From NCBI RefSeq assembly GCF_020026305.1, contig NZ_CP075691.1:6014001-6078000 (forward strand): a stretch of DNA of 64,000 nt, read 5' to 3'. The notes beneath the pieces were generated by a model. It was not told the origin of the DNA. It saw only the letters and a list, made by a program, of their open reading frames with translations, and ran no database searches. The stretch comes from Streptomyces sp. 135. Its GTDB lineage: Bacteria; Actinomycetota; Actinomycetes; Streptomycetales; Streptomycetaceae. Below are positions 18,223-26,999 of the stretch, piece by piece (the stretch's first letter is position 1; every line of letters begins with the position of its first letter). A program made the position numbers and the translations under genes.

Positions 18223-18247
18223 CCCGGCAGCTCGAAGATCACACGGA

Positions 18248-18280
18248 AGCCGCCGGGTCCCCTCAGGACACCCGGCGGCT
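18248..18280 (+). terminator. Terminator after leuB
   Basis: Perfect 11-bp stem (AGCCGCCGGGT 18248-18258 with 18270-18280) and an 11-base loop, 25 bp after the leuB stop. The T-rich tract is weak, as is usual in Streptomyces. Confidence 0.75.
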
Positions 18281-18480
18281 TCTCGTATGCGGCCCCGGGG
18301 TGTCACCATCGATCCCCGGGCCGCATTCATGCCGTTTCTTCCTCGGGACCCCGCGAGCGATAATCGAACGTGGGGCCGTGAAGACAGGGAAGCTCGGACG
18401 TCGTAGTACCGGTGGGAGTACCGCTCGGTACGGGCGTGAGCGCGGTCCGTCACCATCACACCGTGAAGGACGAAGCACTC

Positions 18481-19572
18481 ATGACGACGACGCCGACCAT
18501 CGAGCTCAAGCCCTCCTCGTCGCCGCTGGCCGCGGCGGAGCGCGAGGCGATCATGGCCAACCCCGGGTTCGGTCGCCACTTCACCGACCACATGGTGACG
18601 ATCAAGTGGACGGAAGGCCGCGGGTGGCACGACGGTCAGCTCGTCCCCTACGGCCCGCTCGCGCTCGACCCGGCGACGAACGTCCTGCACTACGCCCAGG
18701 AGATCTTCGAGGGCCTCAAGGCCTACCGGCAGCCCGACGGCTCGGTGGCCACCTTCCGGCCCGACGCCAACGCCCGCCGCTTCCAGTCCTCCGCGCGGCG
18801 CCTCGCCATGCCGGAGCTGCCCGTCGAGACGTTCATCGAGGCGTGCGACGTGCTGGTCAAGCAGGACAAGGCGTGGGTTCCGGCGCACGGTGGCGAGGAG
18901 TCCCTCTACCTGCGCCCGTTCATGATCGCGACCGAGGTCGGCCTCGGTGTGAAGCCCGCGAACGAGTACCTGTTCGTCGTCATCGCCTCGCCGGCCGGCG
19001 CCTACTTCCCCGGTGGCGTCAAGCCCGTCTCCATCTGGCTCTCGGAGGACCGTGTGCGCGCGGTGCCCGGCGGCATGGGCGACGCGAAGACCGGCGGCAA
19101 CTACGCCGCGTCGCTGCTCGCGCAGGCCGAGGCCGCGGCGAAGGGCTGTGACCAGGTCGCCTACCTCGACGCGGTCGAGCACAAGTGGGTCGAGGAACTG
19201 GGCGGCATGAACCTGTACTTCGTGTACGGGAACAAGATCGTGACGCCGACCTTGACCGGCTCCCTGCTCGCGGGCGTCACGCGTGACTCGCTCCTCACGG
19301 TCGCCCGTGACCTCGGGTACGAGTCGGTGGAGGCCCGCGTCTCCATCGACCAGTGGAAGGCCGACTCCGAGAACGGCACGCTGACGGAGGTCTTCGCCTG
19401 CGGCACGGCGGCGGTCATCACGCCGGTCGGCACGGTCAAGTGCAATGCGGGGGAGTGGCGGCAGAGCGGTGGCGAGCCGGGGGAGGTCACGATGAAGCTG
19501 CGGGATGCGTTGCTGGACATTCAGCGGGGGACGGTCGGGGATGTGCATGGCTGGATGCACGGGCTCGGCTGA
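18481..19572 (+). CDS. ilvE: Branched-chain amino acid aminotransferase
   Basis: A 363-residue class IV PLP enzyme for the last step of Ile, Leu and Val synthesis. HYAQEIFEGLKAYR, the PLP-linked lysine in VEHKWVEELGGMN (Lys235) and FACGTAAVITPVG are diagnostic. The start is at ATG 18481, with GAAGGA ten bases upstream. It ends at a terminator and lies 258 bp downstream of leuB. Confidence 0.96.
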   Translation: MTTTPTIELKPSSSPLAAAEREAIMANPGFGRHFTDHMVTIKWTEGRGWHDGQLVPYGPLALDPATNVLHYAQEIFEGLKAYRQPDGSVATFRPDANARRFQSSARRLAMPELPVETFIEACDVLVKQDKAWVPAHGGEESLYLRPFMIATEVGLGVKPANEYLFVVIASPAGAYFPGGVKPVSIWLSEDRVRAVPGGMGDAKTGGNYAASLLAQAEAAAKGCDQVAYLDAVEHKWVEELGGMNLYFVYGNKIVTPTLTGSLLAGVTRDSLLTVARDLGYESVEARVSIDQWKADSENGTLTEVFACGTAAVITPVGTVKCNAGEWRQSGGEPGEVTMKLRDALLDIQRGTVGDVHGWMHGLG

Positions 19573-19591
19573 GGGCTTGGCGGAGATTGTC

Positions 19592-19633
19592 GGGGCCCCG
19601 CGGCTGTGGTGAGCGCGGGGTCCCTTTTGTTTT
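19592..19633 (+). terminator. Terminator after ilvE
   Basis: An 11-bp stem with one G-T pair (GGGGCCCCGCG 19592-19602 with 19614-19624), followed by TTTTGTTTT. Confidence 0.85.
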
Positions 19634-19655
19634 CGGCTGCGGGTGTGTGGGGGCT

Positions 19656-19682
19656 GGGCGCGCAGTTCCCCGCGCCCCTGGG
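19656..19682 (-). repeat. Dispersed GGGGCGCGGGGAACTGCGCG element, copy 1
   Basis: Read on the minus strand this is GGGGCGCGGGGAACTGCGCG, a short motif I recognise as scattered between genes in many Streptomyces genomes. A second copy lies at 53924-53946. Function unknown. Confidence 0.6.
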
Positions 19683-19714
19683 GGGCCTTGCGCGTCGCAT
19701 GGTGACGGCTCCCG

Positions 19715-20350
19715 TTACCGCGCCGGCAGGGCAAGGCTCCCCGGCACCGCGCCGCAGGCATCCCGTACTGCCGTCGCGAGGGAGTCCCGGGTCGCCGCGG
19801 GGCCCTCGGCCCACCCCTCCAGCGCCCGGTGGAACGCCGCCACCAGCAGGTCGATCGCCAGCCTGGGGCGCAGATCACCCCCGCCCGGCAGGGCGAACCG
19901 ACGCCGCGCCGCGACAAGGGCCGCCCGGCTCGTGCGGTCGCAGAACGCGAGGCCATGCGCGTCCATGGACGGAGTCACCGCCGCCAGCCGCCGGCTGAGC
20001 AGCACCCGCTGGGCCCACCCCTCACCCGGCATCCGCGCGACCGCGCCGAGCAGCGTGTCCCGCAGTACGTCGAACAGCGGCTGCCCCGCGGCCGGTTCCG
20101 CCTTCTCCAGCTCTTCGAGGAACGCCACCCACAGATCCTGGGTCGGCGCCATCGCCACGTCTTCCTTGCTGCTGAACGTACGGAAGAACGTGCGCTTGCT
20201 GACCTCCACCGCATCGCACAGCGCGTCGAGCGTGACGCCGTCGAAGCCCCGCTCCGTGAACAGCTCCAGCGCCGCGTCGACGAGCGCCTGCCGCGTCCGC
20301 AGCTTCTTGCGCTCCCGCAGGGGCAGCCCTTCGAGGTCCATCGCGTCCAT
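19715..20350 (-). CDS. TetR-family transcriptional repressor
   Basis: A 211-residue protein: N-terminal helix-turn-helix (RQALVDAALELFTERGFDGVTLDALCDAVEVSKRTFFRTFSSKED) and a C-terminal ligand domain. It is divergent from the quinone oxidoreductase gene. A palindromic operator sits in the promoter between them, so it most likely represses that gene and itself. Confidence 0.9.
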   Translation of the reverse strand: MDAMDLEGLPLRERKKLRTRQALVDAALELFTERGFDGVTLDALCDAVEVSKRTFFRTFSSKEDVAMAPTQDLWVAFLEELEKAEPAAGQPLFDVLRDTLLGAVARMPGEGWAQRVLLSRRLAAVTPSMDAHGLAFCDRTSRAALVAARRRFALPGGGDLRPRLAIDLLVAAFHRALEGWAEGPAATRDSLATAVRDACGAVPGSLALPAR

Positions 20351-20402
20351 GCCGGGAGTGTAGCGGCCGGATGGGACGCGGAAGCGAATGCCTCTTGAGG
20401 GC

Positions 20403-20431
20403 TTGTGCCACTCGGTGGCAGTTGGCAGTAT
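20403..20431 (+). promoter_or_regulatory. Promoter with TetR-type operator
   Basis: A -35 TTGTGC (20403-20408), 17-bp spacer and -10 CAGTAT (20426-20431). The palindrome TGCCACTCGGTGGCA (20406-20420) overlaps the -35 and spacer, where a bound TetR protein would block RNA polymerase. Confidence 0.7.
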
Positions 20432-20473
20432 GGGTCGCCCACCCGTCGGCATACGTCGAAAGGCTTCACATTC

Positions 20474-21403
20474 ATGCGTGCACTGCTGGTCGACCGTTCC
20501 GCCCCCGGCGGCCTGCGCCTCGGCGAGGCTCCGGACCCCGAGCCCGCGCCGCACCAGGCCCTGGTACGGGTGGCCGCCACCTCCCTCAACTACGGAGAGA
20601 TCCGCTTCGTCCTGGAGGACGCCAAGGAAGGCGCGGTCCTCGGCTGGGACGCGGCCGGCGTGGTCGAGCGGGCCGCCGCCGACGGCTCGGGGCCCGCGGC
20701 CGGAACCCCGGTGGTGACCGTGGACGGCGCCGGCGGCTGGGCCGAACTCCGCGCCGTCTCCACGGACTTGATCGGCACCGTGCCCGAGGGCGCCGACCCG
20801 GGGGCCATCAGCACCGTGCCGGTCGCCGGTGCCAGCGCCCTGCGTGCCCTGGACCGCATCGGCCCGATCCTCGGCAGACGCGTCATGGTCACGGGCGCCA
20901 CCGGCGGCGTCGGGCGGTACGCGGTGCAGCTCGCCCGGCAGGGCGGTGCGGAGGTCGTCGCGGTGACCGGCGATCCCGAGGGGCGGGGCGAGGCGCTCAG
21001 GGCCCTCGGCGCGCACGAGGTGATCCACACGCCCGCCGCGGCCGCGGCTCCGGTGGACGGCGTGGTGGACGTGGTCGGCGGCCGGCAACTCGTCGAGGCG
21101 TACGAGCAGTTGGGGCAGCACGGCACGCTGGTGTCCGTCGGGCATTCCGGCGGTGACGCCGAGCACTTCCCGTACGGGACCCTCTATGGCGACCAGGGCC
21201 GCCACGACCGCTCTGTGGTCAGCTTCCACCTGTTCGGCTGCGCCGACATCTCCGGGGCGCTGACCTGGCTCGCGGGGCAGGTGGCGGCGGGCGCGCTCGA
21301 CCCCGGCACCTCCTGGCGGGGCCCCTGGGGCGAGGTCCGGGAGGCGGCCGGCGCGCTGCTCGACCGCCGCCTGCACGGCAAGGCCATCCTGGACATCGGC
21401 TGA
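20474..21403 (+). CDS. NADPH:quinone oxidoreductase-like zinc-type dehydrogenase
   Basis: A 309-residue MDR protein with SLNYGEIRFV, the Rossmann motif VTGATGGVGRYAVQLARQGG and VVDVVGGRQLVEAYEQLG. It lacks the structural-zinc cysteines, as in quinone reductases. Presumably induced by an electrophile sensed by the divergent TetR regulator. Confidence 0.88.
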   Translation: MRALLVDRSAPGGLRLGEAPDPEPAPHQALVRVAATSLNYGEIRFVLEDAKEGAVLGWDAAGVVERAAADGSGPAAGTPVVTVDGAGGWAELRAVSTDLIGTVPEGADPGAISTVPVAGASALRALDRIGPILGRRVMVTGATGGVGRYAVQLARQGGAEVVAVTGDPEGRGEALRALGAHEVIHTPAAAAAPVDGVVDVVGGRQLVEAYEQLGQHGTLVSVGHSGGDAEHFPYGTLYGDQGRHDRSVVSFHLFGCADISGALTWLAGQVAAGALDPGTSWRGPWGEVREAAGALLDRRLHGKAILDIG

Positions 21404-21448
21404 GGCCCGGCGCACCGCCGCGGGGCCTCCGGCCGGCCGAAGCCTCCG

Positions 21449-22918
21449 TCAGGCCAGGTGGTCGACGGAGGTGTCCACGGCAGGCTCCATGGCGGCGGTG
21501 GCCGGAGTCGCTGTCGGGGCGCCGCCCGCGGTGGCCGGCTTCTCGCGTGCCGTCAGCGCCAGATAGACCGCGCCACCCACCACCCCGGACAGCAGGAAGC
21601 TGCAGTCGACCCCGCCCGTCAGCGACAGCAGCGGACCCTCGTACGAGGGGAGGGAGACCGCGAACAGCCCGACGGCGGCGCCGAGCGCCCAGGCCGTGGT
21701 GGCCTGCGCGTTCCAGCCCGCGCGGTACCAGTACACGCCGCCCCGTGCGCGGCGGTTGAAGACCTGGAGGGCGTCCGCGTCGTACTGGCCGCGACAGCGC
21801 GCGAAGCCGATCAGGGTGATGACCGCCCAGGGTGTTCCGATGGCGGTCAGGAGCAGCACGAACGACGTCATCGCGTCCTGCGCCTCCCACGCGAAGTGGC
21901 CGACGAAGACGCAGGCCGTGGCGGCGACGGCGACGGTGTACGTGGCGCGGGCGCGGGAGGCGCGGGGCAGGATCGCGTCCAGGTCGAGGCCCATCGAGTA
22001 CAGCATCAGGCCCGCGTTGCCGACCGACCCGGCGGAGGCGGCGAGCAGCAGCGGCAGCAGGTACCAGCTGGGAGAGGCGTCGACGAGCCCGCCCGCGTAG
22101 TCGAGGGCGGCGCGCGCCGCGTACGCCGTGAAGGTGCCGAAGAGCTGCGGGATCAGCAGCCCCGCGAGGAGCCCGGCCCAGGCCGCACCGAGCACCGCGC
22201 GGGAGCTGTGCCGGGCCGGGGAGACGTAGCGGGTGTAGTCGCCGAGCAGCGTGATGAAGGCGATGGGCCCCGACAGGCCCGCCGCGACCAGGGCGAGGAG
22301 CCAGGTCGGCCAGAACGAGCCGAGGAGGTAGCCGCCCGCGCCGGGCAGCGCCGAGGTCGTGAAGTCGGGGGCGTACGCGATGACGCCGAGGATCAGCAGC
22401 GCCGTCATGCCGAAGGCGAGGATCCGGGAGAGCCGCAGCAGCACGCGGTAGCCGAAGACGGCGCCGATCACGGTGGCGGCGGCGAGCAGGGCGTAGACCA
22501 CGCCGTACGAGAGACCGCCGGTCGGCAGCCCGGTCAGGCGGTGCAGCGTGCCCACCATCACGTCGCCGCCGATCCAGATGGTCAGCGCGGTGTAGCCGAG
22601 CGAGAGCAGCAGGCCGACGACCGAGCCGACGAGCCGGCCGCGCACGCCGAACTGGGCGCCGGAGGAGGTGGAGAGGTTCGTCCCGGTGCGCAGCGACACC
22701 AGGGCGAGCGGCGCGGTGAGCGCGGTGCCGAGCACCGTGCCCGCCACCACCGCGCTCACCGACTCCCACCAGCCGAGGCCGAACGACACCGGCAGCCAGC
22801 CGAAGACGATCACCCCCAGGCAGAGGTTGGAGCCGATCAGGATCGACACGAGGTCTCTGGGGCCGCTGGTGCGCTCCCGGTCCGGGATGGTGTCGACTCC
22901 GCGCTGTTCTATCGGCAT
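21449..22918 (-). CDS. NCS1-family permease (purine/cytosine/allantoin type)
   Basis: A 489-residue integral membrane protein with about 12 hydrophobic helices. It begins RTSGPRDLVSILIGSNLCLGVIVFGWLPVSFGLGW and includes the Asn-rich substrate segment and GDYTRYVSP, both typical of nucleobase:cation symporter 1 proteins. It is divergent from the urease genes with 157 bp between, so an import substrate that yields urea (allantoin or a purine) is plausible but inferred. Confidence 0.88.
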   Translation of the reverse strand: MPIEQRGVDTIPDRERTSGPRDLVSILIGSNLCLGVIVFGWLPVSFGLGWWESVSAVVAGTVLGTALTAPLALVSLRTGTNLSTSSGAQFGVRGRLVGSVVGLLLSLGYTALTIWIGGDVMVGTLHRLTGLPTGGLSYGVVYALLAAATVIGAVFGYRVLLRLSRILAFGMTALLILGVIAYAPDFTTSALPGAGGYLLGSFWPTWLLALVAAGLSGPIAFITLLGDYTRYVSPARHSSRAVLGAAWAGLLAGLLIPQLFGTFTAYAARAALDYAGGLVDASPSWYLLPLLLAASAGSVGNAGLMLYSMGLDLDAILPRASRARATYTVAVAATACVFVGHFAWEAQDAMTSFVLLLTAIGTPWAVITLIGFARCRGQYDADALQVFNRRARGGVYWYRAGWNAQATTAWALGAAVGLFAVSLPSYEGPLLSLTGGVDCSFLLSGVVGGAVYLALTAREKPATAGGAPTATPATAAMEPAVDTSVDHLA

Positions 22919-23075
22919 GAGGGTGCCCCTGACGCTCGGCTGATCTCGATGGCGCTCACAGAGTTTTGAGCAGCGCTCAATGTGACCCGCGCCAACCTCT
23001 CGCGTCAATGCTTCCGGCGTGCGGATTTCGTGGTTAGAGTGGCGTTCTAAATCTGTGATCAGGGAGGTGCACGGC

Positions 23076-23876
23076 GTGCGACTGACGCCCACCGAACGCG
23101 ACCGGCTGCTGCTCTTCGGGGCCGCCGAGCTCGCCAGGGCCCGCAAGGCGCGCGGCCTCAGACTCAACGTCCCCGAGGCGACCGCGCTGATCGCCGACAC
23201 GGTGTGCGAGGCCGCCCGCGACGGCGCCCGTCTCGCCGAGGCCGTCGAGCGCGCCCGCTCCGTCCTCGGCCCGGACGACGTCCTGCCCGGCGTCGGCGAC
23301 GTGGTGGCCGAGGTGCACGTGGAGGCCGTCTTCGACGACGGATCGCGCCTCGCGGTCGTCTCCGACCCCATCGGCGCGGGTTCGGGCGGTTCCGGCGGTT
23401 CCGGCGGTCTCGGCAGTGAGGCGCCGGGCGCGCTGCTGCCCGGCCCCGCGCACGAGGAGCCCCCGGCCACCGTGACGCTGGGCGTGCGCAACACCGCCAC
23501 CGTGCCCGTCTCCGTGACCTCCCACTTCCACTTCTTCGAGGCCAACCCCCGGCTCGACTTCGACCGCGCCGCCGCGTACGGCATGCGGCTGGCCGTCCCC
23601 GCCGGATCGTCCGTCCGCTTCGGGCCCGGCGAGAGCGGCGAGGTCGGGCTGCTGCCCATCGGCGGCGAGCGCATCGCCATCGGCTTCGCGGGCCTGGTGG
23701 ACGGCCCGCTGGACGCGCCCGGCGCCCGCGAAGAGGCACTGCGCCGCGCCGCCGCCTGCGGCTACCTCGGCGTACCGGAACCGACTGACCAGACCGGCGG
23801 CGTACCGGAACCGACTGACCAGACCGGCGGCGTACCGGAACCGACTGACCAGACCGACCAGGAGGCCGAGCGATGA
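23076..23876 (+). CDS. Urease gamma-beta fusion subunit
   Basis: A 266-residue fusion. The gamma part is RLTPTERDRLLLFGAAELARARKARGLRLNVPEATALI; the beta part carries VTSHFHFFEANPRLDFDRAAAYGMRL and SSVRFGPGESGEVGLL. A Gly-Ser linker (GSGGSGGSGG) sits between them. The C-terminus carries three 10-residue repeats (VPEPTDQTGG) not expected in the family. GTG at 23076 has GGGAGG upstream and gives the canonical N-terminus. It overlaps ureC by 4 bp (ATGA), so the two are coupled. Confidence 0.92.
   Translation: MRLTPTERDRLLLFGAAELARARKARGLRLNVPEATALIADTVCEAARDGARLAEAVERARSVLGPDDVLPGVGDVVAEVHVEAVFDDGSRLAVVSDPIGAGSGGSGGSGGLGSEAPGALLPGPAHEEPPATVTLGVRNTATVPVSVTSHFHFFEANPRLDFDRAAAYGMRLAVPAGSSVRFGPGESGEVGLLPIGGERIAIGFAGLVDGPLDAPGAREEALRRAAACGYLGVPEPTDQTGGVPEPTDQTGGVPEPTDQTDQEAER
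23771..23860 (+). repeat. 30-bp tandem repeat x3 in the urease beta tail
   Basis: Three consecutive 30-bp copies (23771, 23801, 23831), the first two identical and the third differing only in its last bases. Each encodes VPEPTDQTGG or its variant. This is a simple in-frame expansion of the C-terminal tail. Confidence 0.97.
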
Positions 23877-25594
23877 GCCGCCCCGGAGGCCACCCCGCGG
23901 AACCGCGCCGCCTCAGCCCGTACGAGTACGCCGCCACGCACGGCCCCCGCGCCGGCGACCACCTCCGGCTCGGCGACTCCGGGCTGACGATCCGCGTCGA
24001 GTCCGACGCCCAGAAGTACGGCGACGAGTTCCTCGCCGGGTTCGGCAAGACGGCCCGCGACGGGCTGCACCTGAAGGCCGCCGCCGTCCGCGAGACCTGT
24101 GACGTCGTCATCAGCAACGTCGTCGTCATCGACGCCGTGCAGGGCATCCGCAAGGTGTCCATCGGCATCAGGGAAGGCCGTATCCACGCCATCGGGCGCG
24201 CGGGGAACCCCGACACCCTCGACGGCGTCGACGTCGTCGTCGGCACCGGCACGTCCATCGTGTCGGGGGAGGGGCTGATCGCCACCGCCGGATCCGTCGA
24301 CACCCACGTCCACCTGCTCTCGCCGCGCATCATGGAGGCCTCGCTGGCCTCCGGCGTGACGACGATCATCGGCCAGGAGTTCGGGCCGGTGTGGGGTGTC
24401 GGCGTCAACTCGCCCTGGGCGCTGCGCCACGCGTTCAACGCCTTCGACGCCTGGCCGGTCAACATCGGCTTCCTCGGCCGGGGTTCGTCCTCGCACGACG
24501 CCCCGCTGGTCGAGGCGCTCGCCGAGGGCGGCGCGTCCGGCTTCAAGGTGCACGAGGACATGGGCGCGCACACCCGCGCGCTCGACACCGCACTGCGCGT
24601 CGCCGAGGAACACGACGTCCAAGTCGCCCTGCACAGCGACGGGTTGAACGAGTGCCTGTCGGTCGAGGACACCCTGAAGGTCCTCGAAGGCCGGACCATC
24701 CACGCCTTCCACATCGAGGGTTGCGGCGGCGGACACGTACCGAACGTCCTGAAGATGGCGGGCGTCCCGAACGTCATCGGCTCCTCCACCAACCCCACCC
24801 TGCCCTTCGGCCGGGACGCCGTCGCCGAGCACTACGGCATGATCGTCTCCGTCCACGACCTGAAGACGGACCTGCCGGGCGACGCCGCCATGGCCCGCGA
24901 CCGCATCCGCGCCGGAACGATGGGCGCCGAGGACGTGCTCCACGACCTGGGCGCCATCGGCATCACCTCGTCCGACGCGCAGGGCATGGGCCGCGCCGGC
25001 GAGACCGTACGCCGCACCTTCGCGATGGCCGGGAAGATGAAGGCCGAGCTCGGCCCCATGGAGGGCGACGGCCCGCACGACGACAACGCGCGCGTCCTGC
25101 GCTACATCGCCAAGCTGACCGTCAACCCCGCCCTCGCGCACGGCCTGGCCCACGAGGTCGGCTCCATCGAGGTCGGCAAGATGGCCGACATCGTGCTGTG
25201 GCGCCCCGAGTACTTCGGCGCCAAGCCGCAGCTCGTCCTCAAGTCCGGCTTCCCCGCCTACGGCGTCGTCGGCGACCCGAACGCCGCGACCGACACCTGC
25301 GAACCGCTCGTCCTCGGGCCGCAGTTCGGGGCGTACGGCGCGACACCCGCCGACATCTCCGTGGCGTTCGTCGCCCAGGCCGCCGTCGACCAGGGCAACG
25401 ACCTGATGCCCACCCGCCGCCGCCGCGTCGCCGTGCGCGGCACGCGCGGCATCGGCCCCGCCGACCTGCGCCTGAACTCCCGCACCGGGGCCGTGGACGT
25501 GCATCAGAAGACCGGCCTCGTCACCCTCGACGGCGACCCGATCCGCTCCGAGCCCGCCGACTCGGTCTCCCTCAACCGCCTCTACTTCCTCTGA
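23873..25594 (+). CDS. ureC: Urease alpha subunit, divergent type
   Basis: A 573-residue catalytic subunit. All nickel ligands are present by alignment with the Klebsiella enzyme from memory: His145 and His147 (DTHVHL), Lys225 (GFKVHED, carbamylated), His254 (VALHSD), His280 (FHIEG) and Asp368 (SSDAQ). Also present are His227, flap His328 and Arg344. The usual flap cysteine just before that His is Val327 here (MIVSVHDL instead of MLMVCHHL). No ureDEFG maturation genes lie in the window; agmatine deiminase follows instead. Nickel urease activity is probable but not proven. Confidence 0.9.
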   Translation: MSRPGGHPAEPRRLSPYEYAATHGPRAGDHLRLGDSGLTIRVESDAQKYGDEFLAGFGKTARDGLHLKAAAVRETCDVVISNVVVIDAVQGIRKVSIGIREGRIHAIGRAGNPDTLDGVDVVVGTGTSIVSGEGLIATAGSVDTHVHLLSPRIMEASLASGVTTIIGQEFGPVWGVGVNSPWALRHAFNAFDAWPVNIGFLGRGSSSHDAPLVEALAEGGASGFKVHEDMGAHTRALDTALRVAEEHDVQVALHSDGLNECLSVEDTLKVLEGRTIHAFHIEGCGGGHVPNVLKMAGVPNVIGSSTNPTLPFGRDAVAEHYGMIVSVHDLKTDLPGDAAMARDRIRAGTMGAEDVLHDLGAIGITSSDAQGMGRAGETVRRTFAMAGKMKAELGPMEGDGPHDDNARVLRYIAKLTVNPALAHGLAHEVGSIEVGKMADIVLWRPEYFGAKPQLVLKSGFPAYGVVGDPNAATDTCEPLVLGPQFGAYGATPADISVAFVAQAAVDQGNDLMPTRRRRVAVRGTRGIGPADLRLNSRTGAVDVHQKTGLVTLDGDPIRSEPADSVSLNRLYFL

Positions 25595-25629
25595 CCCTCC
25601 TCCCTCTCCTCCCTGTGAAGGTGTACGCC

Positions 25630-26676
25630 ATGTCTGCTGCCGCCGACGGCTTCCGCATGCCCGCCGAGTGGGCCCCGCACGAACGCACCTGGATGGCGTG
25701 GCCGTGCCCCAACCCCACCTTCGACGACCCCGCGGCCCTGGACGAGTCCCGCCTCGCCTGGGCCAACGTCGCCCGCGCCGTACGCCGCTTCGAGCCCGTC
25801 ACCGTGGTCTGCGGGCCCGCCCAGTCCGCGTACGCGAGCGAACTCCTCGGACCGGACATCGAGGTGGTGGAGCGGGAGCTCGACGACGCCTGGATGCGGG
25901 ACATCGGCCCCACCTTCCTCACCGACGGCAAGGGCACGCTGGCCGCCGTGGACTGGACGTTCAACGGCTGGGGCGCCCAGGAGTGGGCCCGCTGGGACCA
26001 CGACTCCAAGATCGGCGCGTACGTGGCCGACCTCGCCGGAGCCCGGACGTACACCTCGGCCCTCGTCAACGAGGGTGGCGGCATCCACGTCGACGGCGAG
26101 GGCACCGTGCTGCTCACCGAGACCGTCCAGCTCGGCCCCGAGCGCAACCCCGGCCTGACCAAGGAGGAGGTCGAGGCGGAGATCCACGCCCACCTCGGCA
26201 CCACCAAGGCCATCTGGCTGCCGCGCGGCCTCACCGCCGACTACCCCGGCCACGGCTACGGCACCCTCGGCCACGTCGACATCGTCGCCGCCTTCGCCGC
26301 GCCCGGCGTCGTCCTCGTCCACTCCCAGCGCGACCCCGCCCACCCCGACCACGAGGTCAGCAAGGAGATCATCGCGACCCTGTCCGGCCAGACGGACGCG
26401 CGCGGCCGCACCCTGCGGATCGTCGAGGTCCCCGCCCCGACCGTCCTCAAGGACGACGAGGGCTGGGTCGACTACTCCTACATCAACCACTACCTCTGCA
26501 ACGGCGGCGTCGTCCTGTGCGCCTTCGGCGACCCGAACGACGAGATAGCCGCGGGCATCTTCCGCGGTCTCTTCCCCGGCCGGACCGTGACGCTCGTCGA
26601 CGCCCGTACGATCTTTGCCGGGGGTGGTGGCATCCACTGCATCACCCAGCAGCAGCCTTCTACTGCTGGTCGGTGA
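25630..26676 (+). CDS. aguA: Agmatine deiminase with 3' end rewritten by element insertion
   Basis: A 348-residue guanidino-modifying enzyme that converts agmatine to N-carbamoylputrescine and ammonia. MAWPCPNPTF, DDAWMRDIGPTF, NEGGGIHVDGEGT and the nucleophile Cys337 in GGGGIHCITQQQP are present. The last residues after QQQP are STAGR, encoded by inserted DNA. The natural ending PKV is stranded at 39680 next to the right att copy. The fold and active site are retained, so activity is likely kept. Ribosome site GAAGG lies before the ATG; same operon as the urease genes. Confidence 0.93.
   Translation: MSAAADGFRMPAEWAPHERTWMAWPCPNPTFDDPAALDESRLAWANVARAVRRFEPVTVVCGPAQSAYASELLGPDIEVVERELDDAWMRDIGPTFLTDGKGTLAAVDWTFNGWGAQEWARWDHDSKIGAYVADLAGARTYTSALVNEGGGIHVDGEGTVLLTETVQLGPERNPGLTKEEVEAEIHAHLGTTKAIWLPRGLTADYPGHGYGTLGHVDIVAAFAAPGVVLVHSQRDPAHPDHEVSKEIIATLSGQTDARGRTLRIVEVPAPTVLKDDEGWVDYSYINHYLCNGGVVLCAFGDPNDEIAAGIFRGLFPGRTVTLVDARTIFAGGGGIHCITQQQPSTAGR
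26631..26657 (+). repeat. attL: 27-bp attachment core, left copy
   Basis: Begins CATCCACTGCATCACC and ends AGCAGCAGCC; identical to 39653-39679. It encodes HCITQQQP of agmatine deiminase, so the conserved active-site Cys codon lies within the integration core. Confidence 0.92.
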
Positions 26677-26758
26677 GCTGACCTGGAAAGTTCATCGGAA
26701 AAACCTGACCTTAGTCAGCTTTGGTTAGCCTGAGACTGCCCGTGTTGGGAGTGATCAA

Positions 26759-26782
26759 CTCCCATTCGTCTCCCATGGGAGA
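26759..26782. repeat. Left arm-type repeat (putative integrase/excisionase binding)
   Basis: CTCCCAT, 3 bases, then TCTCCCATGGGAGA. The same CTCCCAT-3-TCTCCCAT arrangement with an inverted ATGGGAGA recurs at 39575-39605. Matching short repeats inside both ends, 50-100 bp from the att cores, are what arm-binding tyrosine integrases use. Confidence 0.6.
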
Positions 26783-26944
26783 GGGTGAGGCTCCGATGCG
26801 CCGTCATGTCGGGGCCTCACCGAGGGGACCAGGGCGGGGCTGCCACCCGGGGAGGAGGACTCATGTCCCCGCCCTTGTCGTCCTGCAACGAGCACCCCGT
26901 GGATATGTCGCTAGCGAGCCTTCTGTGTCCGCCGGCGACTCAGA

Positions 26945-26981
26945 CCGCCCGCCCGCCTTTGGGGTGCTGGCGGACGGGCGG
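26945..26981 (-). terminator. Terminator of the secreted peptide gene
   Basis: A 13-bp stem with one mismatch (26945-26957 with 26969-26981), 18 bp past the stop of the minus-strand peptide gene. Confidence 0.7.
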
Positions 26982-26999
26982 CGTCTTGTGGGCTGGAAC

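Larger units (their letters stand above)
26677..26999. other. Gene-free left end of the element
   Basis: 323 bp between the rewritten agmatine deiminase stop and the small secreted peptide gene. It holds the arm-type repeats (26759-26782) and the terminator of the peptide gene (26945-26981). I see no convincing coding sequence. Confidence 0.7.

Noticed and set aside
16981..19956. 991-codon open frame on the minus strand across leuB and ilvE
   Set aside because: Shadow of two well-identified plus-strand enzymes and of terminators between them.
20475..23680. Long minus-strand extension of the NCS1 permease frame past 22918
   Set aside because: The upstream part is antisense to the urease gamma-beta gene and lacks membrane helices; the permease starts at 22918.
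26600..26700. Element integrated in a tRNA gene, the usual site in actinomycetes
   Set aside because: The repeat is within protein-coding sequence of agmatine deiminase; no tRNA fold is present at either end.
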